Assembly: GCA_002333425.1 (NCBI GenBank)
Contig: DDBL01000082.1
Coordinates: 48,595-53,844, forward strand
Length of the DNA stretch: 5,250 bases
Origin: Leptospiraceae bacterium UBA2033
GTDB taxonomy: Bacteria; Spirochaetota; Leptospiria; Leptospirales; Leptospiraceae
Reading direction: 5' to 3'
Positions 1 to 5,250 of the stretch are shown here, piece after piece. The notes under the pieces were generated by a model. It was not told the DNA's origin. It ran no database searches and worked only from the letters and a program-made list of their open reading frames with translations. Position numbers and translations under genes: made by a program. Positions within the stretch are counted from its first letter, which is position 1; the number at the start of each line of letters is the position of its first letter.

Positions 1-90
1 ATCGGCACCGCCGAACCTTGGCTTCGCAATAAAGCGAAAGAACTTTCTAAGACTGGCTGGGTCGATATGGACGGGAAGAGTTATTTGTAG
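1..90 (+). CDS. C-terminal end of an unidentified protein (5' end outside window)
   Basis: Frame 1 is open from the window edge to a TAG stop at 88-90. It gives 29 residues ending in Gly-Trp-Val-Asp-Met-Asp-Gly-Lys-Ser-Tyr-Leu. The codons are more G+C-rich than the A+T-rich spacer that starts right after the stop, and a small hairpin follows at 92-109, both consistent with a gene end. No domain can be recognised in so short a tail and I do not assign a function. Frame 2 is also open here, to a stop at 209-211, but most of that reading runs through A+T-rich DNA that looks non-coding, so frame 1 is preferred. It is separated from the next gene by 157 bp and is probably not part of the same functional unit. 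Confidence 0.5.
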   Translation: MGTAEPWLRNKAKELSKTGWVDMDGKSYL

Positions 91-91
91 G

Positions 92-109
92 GACTTGATT
101 TATCAGGTC
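92..109 (+). terminator. Small hairpin just after the upstream gene; possible weak terminator
   Basis: GACTTGA (92-98) can pair with TCAGGTC (103-109) across a TTTA loop: seven pairs, one of them G-U. It begins two bases after the TAG stop at 88-90, which is where a terminator would sit. No T-run follows directly (GCATCTTTACC comes next), so it is not a canonical intrinsic terminator. Confidence 0.3.
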
Positions 110-193
110 GCATCTTTACCACGGTTTTTCATAAATAGATTAATATCTCAATATACAATCTCACTAGTTTTTAGAGTTAAAACACAGTTTCCC

Positions 194-222
194 TTGACAG
201 ATTTTGATTGAACTATTAGGGT
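194..222 (+). promoter_or_regulatory. Possible sigma70-type promoter for the helicase operon
   Basis: A perfect -35 hexamer, TTGACA, lies at 194-199. With 17-bp spacing the -10 would be TAGGGT (217-222), which matches the consensus at only three positions. TATTAG (214-219) matches at four but leaves only a 14-bp spacer. Transcription would start about 20 bases before the GTG start at 248. The -35 is good and the -10 is poor, so this is tentative. Confidence 0.27.
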
Positions 223-247
223 CTTTTTTGAGTGATTTGGGCTAATT

Positions 248-3097
248 GTGAAAATATCGAATCTAATAACTGAAAAATATCCTTCTATTAACGATGACCA
301 AAAGAAAATCATTGAACATGATAACGGACCCTTATTAGTTATAGCAGGTCCCGGATCGGGGAAAACATTTAGCATTGTTCTTAGAGCCATAAATTTAATT
401 CTAAATGGACTAGCCAAACCCTCAGAAATAATTCTGTGTACTTTTACGGAAAAAGCCGCCGGAGAAATGAAAGACCGGATTGCTGTTATCAAAAGAAAAA
501 TTGGTTACAAAGAGGATACTAGCGAATTAACCGTTGGAACGATTCATAGTGTATGTAATTCTATTCTAATGGCGAATCGTCATCAAACATCCTTTGGAAA
601 CAATTATGATACGTTAGACGACTTAACTCAGCTACTATTTATCAATGAACATTTTCAGGAAATTTTTGGCGAGGAAGAAGGTGGACTTTATTGTGGAAAA
701 TGGAAAACAAAATGGACTACTATCGAAGGTGCAAGAGATTATTTTAATAAAATTACAGAAGAGTTAATTGACCCAGAGAATATGTATGACAATTCAGAAA
801 ATTTCATTCGTAAACTTGGACAAGCTTATTATAATTACGAAACATTATTAAAACAGAATAATAAGATTGATCTATCCTACTTACAAAAAATCACAATTAC
901 TCTTCTCGGAGATTCCCAGATTAAAGATAGAGTGACGGCTAAGATTAAGTATCTCATGATTGATGAATACCAAGATACAAATTTTGTCCAAGAACAGATT
1001 TTACTCAGCCTTGTTTCCAAACACAATAATATTTGTGTTGTTGGAGATGAAGACCAAAGCCTCTATCGTTTTAGAGGAGCTACAGTAAGAAATATTTTAG
1101 AGTTCTCAGGATACTTTCCTGATACAAAAAAGTTGTATCTAACAACGAATTACCGCTCTCACGAAAATATAGTCTACGCTTACGATACTTGGATGGATTC
1201 ACCCATCTGGACAGAAAAGACCGGAAAACAATATAGATTCGATAAAACCATCGAGCCTGATCCCAAAACGGAACATAAAAAATACCCTGCTGTATTTAGC
1301 ATCTGGGGAAAGAATGAAAAAGATGAAGCGGCTCGATTTGCGAATCTGGTTCATTTTCTGAAAGCAAATGGAACGATCAAAGACTATAACCAAGTAGCCT
1401 TACTTTTACGAAGTGTAAAATACAATCATAGTGGACGATACATCGAAGCTCTAGAAGCGAAGGGGATACCTGCATTTTGCCCACGCGCTAGAACTTATTT
1501 TGAAAACGAAGAAATCCAAATCATGGTAGGATGTTTTGCAATTCTCTTAGGTTACTACGGTGAGGCGAGAGGAAATGTCTCAGGGCGCACATTCAAAGAA
1601 TTTATTGAATACATTGACCAGACCATTATTTTAATTGGTCAAAATTATCCAAGTCCCCATCCATTATCCGCATTTATTCAAAAGAAGGCAAATGAAATTA
1701 GCCAATTAAAAGAATCGGAGAAACTGGATAGAAGACTCACTGACTACATCTACGAGCTATTAGCCGTTGAGCCATTTCATACTTTTATAAAAAACGAAAA
1801 TAGAGCACGTAACCTCGCCACACTTTCTGAGTTGTTAAACGTATTTCAAAACTACTATCATTATTCAGTCTTAACAAGAAAAAATCGGGATTACTTAAAG
1901 TTTAATTTATTCAATAGTTTTTTGAAATTACTTTATGAAGGAGGAATCAATGAATACGAAGATCCCTATTCTCCGTTTCCATCGGGGCATGTGCAAATAC
2001 TCACCATTCACCAATCTAAAGGATTAGAATTTCCCGTTGTAGTCGTAGGGAGTTTAGATTCCAGAATTTCTTCCGGTAAAGACATTGATAATAACTTAGA
2101 GCAGTTTTATTTAAAACCAAGGTATGAGCCTTTAAAAAAAATCACTGACTTCGATAGAATGCGGCTATTCTATGTTGCCTTCTCGCGTGCCGAAAAAATT
2201 CTTTGTCTCACCTGTCCAAGTGAGCCGAATGACTATTTTGATTCTATCTGGCATGGTCTAGAACAATGGCCTTACGTAGAAAAAGATCTATTAGCCGCAC
2301 AAGAATTTAAAATCAAAGAAAAATCTGTCCCGCGTAAGTCTTATAGTTTCACAAGTGATATTATGGTTTATGAAACCTGTCCTAGACAATACCAATACTA
2401 TAAAGATTATGATTTTACTCCGTCTCGTTCGGTGGTTTTATTCTTTGGTCAATTGGTTCACCAAAGCATTGAAGAAATTCATAGAATCGTTTTAGATGGT
2501 AATATACACACGTTAAATGAAACCAAAGTCGAAGAAATATTCCACCGCACATTTCATTTCCTAAAGATGAGTTCCGATGCCAAGCCACCAGGCGAAGATC
2601 AAAAACAATCAGCACTCAGACAAGTTCTAAACTACTACCGGCTAAATGCGAATAGCCTCCATCGTGTAATCGAAACAGAGGTTGACGTATCGATTGAAAA
2701 AGAAGGATACATCTTAAACGGAAAAATAGATTTGCTACTTGGAGAAGATGGGAAGTTGGAGTTGTTGGATTTCAAAACTTCTGCCAAAGGAACGCATCCT
2801 AGTTTAATCAAAAAATACGAAGACCAACTTTCTACTTACGCTCATATCCTAGAAACCAGACACGGAAAAAGACCAGATAGACTTTTACTCTACTGGACAA
2901 GTGAGGAAACCTTAGATGCGGCTATCCAAGAGTTTACCTATAAACCGGAACAAGTCAAAAAAGCAGGTGAGCATTTTGATTCTATTGTTTCCGAAATTCA
3001 AAGTAGAAATTATGAAATCCAATCTCCCCCAGAAGCAAAAATCTGTAGAGAATGCGACTTCCGTCATGTATGTAAAAAGGAGAAAATCATTGGATAA
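248..3097 (+). CDS. UvrD/Rep-type superfamily 1 helicase fused to a RecB/AddB-type PD-(D/E)XK nuclease
   Basis: This is a 949-residue predicted cytosolic ATP-dependent DNA helicase-nuclease that should unwind and cut duplex DNA. Helicase motifs appear in order: Q-motif Gln18; Walker A AGPGSGKT (33-40); Ia CTFTEKAAGEMK (64-75); Ib TIHS (98-101); II MIDEYQDT (237-244); III VVGDEDQSLYRFRGA (264-278); IV NYRS (301-304); V ILTIHQSKGLEF (584-595); VI RLFYVAFSRAEK (639-650). The C-terminal nuclease has catalytic candidates Asp828, Asp841 and Lys843 (DFK), with Gln860 in a QxxxY motif, and His738 in the helical part. Cys711, Cys933, Cys936 and Cys942 (Cx2Cx5C) match the iron-sulfur arrangement of AddB, Cas4 and Dna2 nucleases. 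It is shorter than AddA or RecB and resembles AdnA/AdnB in carrying both activities. The GTG at 248 is the only reasonable start: an in-frame TGA lies at 233-235, and the next in-frame ATG falls after Walker A. No clear Shine-Dalgarno precedes it. The 3' end overlaps the next gene by 8 bp. Activity is clear; a role in repair or in defence is inference. Confidence 0.95.
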   Translation: MKISNLITEKYPSINDDQKKIIEHDNGPLLVIAGPGSGKTFSIVLRAINLILNGLAKPSEIILCTFTEKAAGEMKDRIAVIKRKIGYKEDTSELTVGTIHSVCNSILMANRHQTSFGNNYDTLDDLTQLLFINEHFQEIFGEEEGGLYCGKWKTKWTTIEGARDYFNKITEELIDPENMYDNSENFIRKLGQAYYNYETLLKQNNKIDLSYLQKITITLLGDSQIKDRVTAKIKYLMIDEYQDTNFVQEQILLSLVSKHNNICVVGDEDQSLYRFRGATVRNILEFSGYFPDTKKLYLTTNYRSHENIVYAYDTWMDSPIWTEKTGKQYRFDKTIEPDPKTEHKKYPAVFSIWGKNEKDEAARFANLVHFLKANGTIKDYNQVALLLRSVKYNHSGRYIEALEAKGIPAFCPRARTYFENEEIQIMVGCFAILLGYYGEARGNVSGRTFKEFIEYIDQTIILIGQNYPSPHPLSAFIQKKANEISQLKESEKLDRRLTDYIYELLAVEPFHTFIKNENRARNLATLSELLNVFQNYYHYSVLTRKNRDYLKFNLFNSFLKLLYEGGINEYEDPYSPFPSGHVQILTIHQSKGLEFPVVVVGSLDSRISSGKDIDNNLEQFYLKPRYEPLKKITDFDRMRLFYVAFSRAEKILCLTCPSEPNDYFDSIWHGLEQWPYVEKDLLAAQEFKIKEKSVPRKSYSFTSDIMVYETCPRQYQYYKDYDFTPSRSVVLFFGQLVHQSIEEIHRIVLDGNIHTLNETKVEEIFHRTFHFLKMSSDAKPPGEDQKQSALRQVLNYYRLNANSLHRVIETEVDVSIEKEGYILNGKIDLLLGEDGKLELLDFKTSAKGTHPSLIKKYEDQLSTYAHILETRHGKRPDRLLLYWTSEETLDAAIQEFTYKPEQVKKAGEHFDSIVSEIQSRNYEIQSPPEAKICRECDFRHVCKKEKIIG
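3077..3082 (+). promoter_or_regulatory. Shine-Dalgarno site that fixes a TTG start for the YhcG-family gene
   Basis: AAGGAG lies seven bases before the TTG at 3090 and inside the last codons of the helicase gene. An upstream in-frame ATG at 3066 has no such site, so this element decides the start. Its position inside the preceding gene implies that ribosomes finishing the helicase feed directly into the next reading frame. Confidence 0.8.
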
Positions 3098-4094
3098 ACT
3101 GAATCCGAATTTTATTGAAGTAATTTCTTTGATTCGTTCGGCTCGCAACCGTGCCTTGCAAGCGGTAAATAATGATTTGATTCATCTCTATTGGCAGGTT
3201 GGTAAATACATTTCTGAAAAAGTTGATTCAGAGAAATGGGGGAAAGGGGTTGTTGCAAATCTGGCTGATTTTATTCAAAGAAATGAGCCTGATCTAAAAG
3301 GATTTAGTGATAAAAATCTATGGCGGATGAAGCAGTTTTATGAAGTTTATCAAGGAAATGAAAAACTCGCCACACTGTGTCGAGAATTGAGTTGGAGTCA
3401 TAATCGTATTATTTTTGCAAGATGTAAAACCGATGAAGAAAGGCATTACTATTTAAACTTGTGTATTAAAGAAAGATATTCTGTTCGAGATTTGGAAAGA
3501 CAGATTAATACAAGTTCCTTTGAACGTACAAAATTAGCCGAACTAAAACTTTCTAGTGGGATGAAAGAACTCCCTCAAAATGTAACAAATGCATTTAAAG
3601 ATACTTATATCTTTGAGTTTCTGGGTTTACCGGATCAACATTCTGAGAGCGATTTACAAAAGGGTTTGGTGCATAACTTGAAGCATTTTATTCTCGAACT
3701 TGGTGGAGACTTTACTTTCATGGGTGAAAGTTATCGATTGCAAGTTGGCAATGAAGATTTCTACATTGATCTTGTATTTTATCATCGCACTTTACAATGT
3801 TTGGTTGCCTTTGAATTAAAAATTGATAAATTTAGACCAGAGCACATGGGGCAACTGGAGTTTTACCTTGAAGCGCTGGATAGAGATGTAAAGAAGGCAC
3901 ACGAAAATCCAAGTATTGGTATTTTACTCTGTGCTTATAAAGATAATGATGTTGTGGAATATGCACTCAGTCGTTCTGTCAGTCCTACGCTGATAGCTGA
4001 CTATGAAACAAAACTAATTTCCAAAGCAGTATTACAACGAAAACTACATGAACTTATGGAAGAAGCGGAATTACGATTGGAAAAAGAGGAATAA
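3090..4094 (+). CDS. YhcG/DUF1016 family PD-(D/E)XK nuclease
   Basis: This 334-residue protein has the two-part layout of the YhcG (DUF1016) family. The N-terminal helical domain (about residues 4-140) contains the family patterns DLIHLYWQVGKYI, ELSWSHNRI (about 99-107) and YSVRDLERQI (about 130-139). The C-terminal nuclease domain carries Asp227 in FYIDLVFYH, Glu242 and Lys244 in FELK, and Gln255 in GQLEFYLEALDR, which are the core positions of the PD-(D/E)XK fold. Length agrees with the family. I chose TTG 3090 because AAGGAG sits seven bases upstream and the protein then begins MDKLNPNF, where family similarity starts; ATG 3066 would add eight residues with no ribosome site. The reading frame remains open further upstream to at least 2916, but that part lies wholly inside the helicase gene. 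The 8-bp overlap with the helicase gene points to translational coupling. Family members are often found beside restriction-modification genes, but their biochemical role is poorly defined. DNA cleavage is inferred from the motifs. Confidence 0.92.
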   Translation: MDKLNPNFIEVISLIRSARNRALQAVNNDLIHLYWQVGKYISEKVDSEKWGKGVVANLADFIQRNEPDLKGFSDKNLWRMKQFYEVYQGNEKLATLCRELSWSHNRIIFARCKTDEERHYYLNLCIKERYSVRDLERQINTSSFERTKLAELKLSSGMKELPQNVTNAFKDTYIFEFLGLPDQHSESDLQKGLVHNLKHFILELGGDFTFMGESYRLQVGNEDFYIDLVFYHRTLQCLVAFELKIDKFRPEHMGQLEFYLEALDRDVKKAHENPSIGILLCAYKDNDVVEYALSRSVSPTLIADYETKLISKAVLQRKLHELMEEAELRLEKEE

Positions 4095-4098
4095 AAGA

Positions 4099-4183
4099 TT
4101 TCACCACGGATAAACACGGATTCACACGGATGTTTTTTTATATATCTTTTATCCGTGTCCATCAGTGTGCATCCGTGGTAAAA
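4099..4183. repeat. Large imperfect inverted repeat built of 10-bp-spaced CACGGAT units
   Basis: The left arm (4103-4132) contains CACGGAT at 4105, 4115 and 4125, a spacing of exactly 10 bp. The right arm (4150-4179) contains the complementary ATCCGTG at 4151 and 4171 with a variant, ATCAGTG, at 4161. The arms match at 24 of 30 positions around a T-rich 17-base loop (4133-4149), and TTT (4099-4101) can pair with AAA (4181-4183) outside the core. It fills most of the gap between the YhcG-family and methyltransferase genes. It is probably a dispersed intergenic palindrome or small non-autonomous element; no transposase is present. In RNA it would form a long hairpin. On the + strand an A-run, not a T-run, follows the stem, so it is not a standard terminator for the YhcG-family gene. 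Confidence 0.9.
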
Positions 4184-4186
4184 AAA

Positions 4187-4190
4187 AGGA
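4187..4190 (+). promoter_or_regulatory. Ribosome binding site of the methyltransferase gene
   Basis: AGGA lies six bases before ATG 4197 and only seven bases after the core right arm of the inverted repeat. An in-frame TAA at 4179-4181, made partly from the end of that arm, rules out any earlier start. A hairpin formed in the mRNA would stand immediately beside this site and could affect translation. Confidence 0.7.
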
Positions 4191-4196
4191 AAGATT

Positions 4197-5249
4197 ATGG
4201 CAAAGATTGATATTACAAGAACAGAATTAGTATGGCCTGGGAAATACAATGACGATGGAACGTTACGCGAGACACCTAAGGTCAATCTTCCGTTTCAAGT
4301 GATTGAGCAAATCGGAGAAACGCGCGCAACCAAAGACGCCCAAAAAACAAAAGGCTTACAACTGTTTGACTACAGCGGCAAAGAAGGATTTACCTTCGAA
4401 GAAGGCTGGCACAACAAACTCATCTGGGGCGACAACCAACTAGTCATGAGTTCCCTCTTAGAAAAGTTCGCGGGGAAAATCGATCTTATCTACATAGACC
4501 CACCCTTCGCCACAGGAAGTGATTTCAGCTTCACCACAGAGATCGGAGATAACGGCGAAACAATCGAAAAAGAACAATCCATGCTAGAAGAAAAAGCATA
4601 CCGCGATACATGGGGACGTGGGATAGAGAGTTTTCTTACGATGATGCAAGATAGATTATCTGTGATGCATCAATTATTGTCCGAACAAGGAAGTATTTAT
4701 GTGCATTTGGATTGGCGGCTAAATAGCAGTATTCGGTTGACGATGGATGAGATATTTGGAACAGACTATTTTCAAAGAGAAATTATTTGGTCAATCGAGA
4801 CTGCTTCCGGATTTAAAAGTCAGGCAAATAATTGGATAAGATCACATGACACAATTTTTTTCTATACAAAATCCAAGAAATCTATCTTTAATAAACAATT
4901 TCTAGAGCTGGATGAAAGAACTATAAAACGTTATGATAAAACAGATAAAGATGGGAATAGATATAAAGTTTATTACAATCCAGATAAAACTGAGCGAAGA
5001 GTATATCTAGAACAATCAAATGGAAGACCAATTTCAAGTGTGTGGAGCGATATTATTGGTTTTCAAACCATTAATAATACAGGAGAGTATATCGGTTATC
5101 CCACCCAAAAGCCCGAAGCACTTCTGGAGCGGATAATCAAAGCATCCTCGAATGAAGGTTCTTTGGTTGCTGATTTCTTTTGTGGGAGTGGGACTACACT
5201 GGCTGTAGCGGAAAAACTGGGTAGGCGCTGGACAATGCTGTCAAGTTAA
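4197..5249 (+). CDS. Type III Mod-like DNA adenine methyltransferase (beta class), apparently cut short
   Basis: The protein should transfer a methyl group from S-adenosylmethionine to adenine in a specific DNA site. It opens with ELVWPGKYNDDG (10-21) and LPFQVIEQIGETRATKDA (31-48), typical of large Mod-like methyltransferases. LIWGDNQLVMSSLLEKF (75-91) leads into catalytic motif IV, DPPF (101-104), then EEKAYRDTWGRG (131-142). The target-recognition region spans about 196-295. YPTQKPEALLERIIKASS (301-318) is motif X and DFFCGSGTT (326-334) is motif I. The order IV, recognition region, X, I marks the beta class. After LGRRW (341-345) only TMLSS remains before the TAA at 5247-5249. Relatives continue past motif I with a conserved Asp-Leu...Thr-Thr-Arg-Lys segment and usually a long C-terminal part, so this copy is truncated or frameshifted near 5236. 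GC is about 46% before the recognition region, under 30% in its core and about 50% after it, by hand count. A Res nuclease-helicase partner may lie beyond the window. Confidence 0.88.
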   Translation: MAKIDITRTELVWPGKYNDDGTLRETPKVNLPFQVIEQIGETRATKDAQKTKGLQLFDYSGKEGFTFEEGWHNKLIWGDNQLVMSSLLEKFAGKIDLIYIDPPFATGSDFSFTTEIGDNGETIEKEQSMLEEKAYRDTWGRGIESFLTMMQDRLSVMHQLLSEQGSIYVHLDWRLNSSIRLTMDEIFGTDYFQREIIWSIETASGFKSQANNWIRSHDTIFFYTKSKKSIFNKQFLELDERTIKRYDKTDKDGNRYKVYYNPDKTERRVYLEQSNGRPISSVWSDIIGFQTINNTGEYIGYPTQKPEALLERIIKASSNEGSLVADFFCGSGTTLAVAEKLGRRWTMLSS

Positions 5250-5250
5250 G

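Larger units (their letters stand above)
91..247. other. A+T-rich intergenic spacer
   Basis: This 157-bp stretch separates the upstream gene tail from the helicase gene. It contains the hairpin at 92-109, a ten-base match (115-124) to the end of the large inverted repeat found at 4103-4179, a TACAAT hexamer at 154-159 that resembles a -10 box without a convincing -35, and a perfect TTGACA at 194-199. No small gene, tRNA or other structured RNA was recognised. Confidence 0.6.

Noticed and set aside
2..211. Frame 2 open stretch at the left edge as the true upstream gene end
   Set aside because: Two-thirds of it crosses A+T-rich DNA holding a hairpin and promoter-like boxes; frame 1 ends exactly where the composition changes.
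148..492. Minus-strand open frame of 114 codons across the helicase start
   Set aside because: It overlaps the region encoding Walker A and motif Ia of the helicase in antisense, matches no recognisable family, and is best explained as a shadow.
1614..1642. TTGACCA/TGGTCAA inverted pair inside the helicase gene
   Set aside because: Seven-base arms with a 15-base loop inside conserved coding sequence are likely chance.
2916..3089. N-terminal extension of the YhcG-family reading frame, open back to an ATG at 2916
   Set aside because: It lies wholly within the helicase gene in another frame, encodes residues unlike the family, and the strong Shine-Dalgarno at 3077-3082 points to TTG 3090.
4103..4179. 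Inverted repeat as a CRISPR array
   Set aside because: The units are about 7 bp at 10-bp spacing in opposing arms; there are no spacer-length unique segments and no cas genes.
4103..4190. Inverted repeat as an intrinsic terminator of the YhcG-family gene
   Set aside because: The stem is followed by A residues on the + strand, and on the other strand there is no clear T-run directly after the stem.
4001..4285. Minus-strand open frame of 94 codons across the inverted repeat
   Set aside because: It runs antisense through two well-supported genes and the palindrome, with low-complexity serine/phenylalanine-rich content.

Overview
The window looks like an accessory, defence-type locus from a low-GC Gram-negative bacterium. 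Most of it is A+T-rich with AGA-rich arginine usage. A spirochaete of the Leptospira type would fit the composition and the CACGGAT intergenic repeat, but that repeat style also occurs in unrelated environmental bacteria, so the host assignment is a guess.

Layout on the + strand: (1) positions 1-90 hold the last 29 codons of an unidentified gene, followed by a small hairpin and a 157-bp A+T-rich spacer with a possible promoter. (2) 248-3097 encodes a 949-residue single-chain helicase-nuclease: a complete UvrD/Rep superfamily 1 motor fused to a RecB/AddB-type PD-(D/E)XK nuclease with four cysteines placed as in iron-sulfur nucleases. (3) 3090-4094 encodes a 334-residue YhcG/DUF1016 family PD-(D/E)XK nuclease. 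Its TTG start lies inside the last codons of the helicase gene behind a strong Shine-Dalgarno sequence, so the two genes are almost certainly translationally coupled. (4) 4095-4196 is a 102-bp gap almost filled by a large imperfect inverted repeat, each arm made of three CACGGAT-type units spaced exactly 10 bp. (5) 4197-5249 encodes the front of a type III Mod-like beta-class DNA adenine methyltransferase. It reaches the S-adenosylmethionine motif (DFFCGSGTT) and then stops abruptly after 350 residues, which looks like a frameshift or truncation.

The combination of a helicase-nuclease, a second nuclease of a family often found beside restriction-modification genes, and a methyltransferase suggests a DNA-processing or restriction-type defence island. 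The best candidate for something undescribed is the coupled helicase-nuclease/YhcG pair. Whether it works with the methyltransferase cannot be decided here, because any Res subunit would lie beyond the right edge. The methyltransferase gene also shows a sharp drop in GC over its target-recognition region, consistent with specificity swapping.
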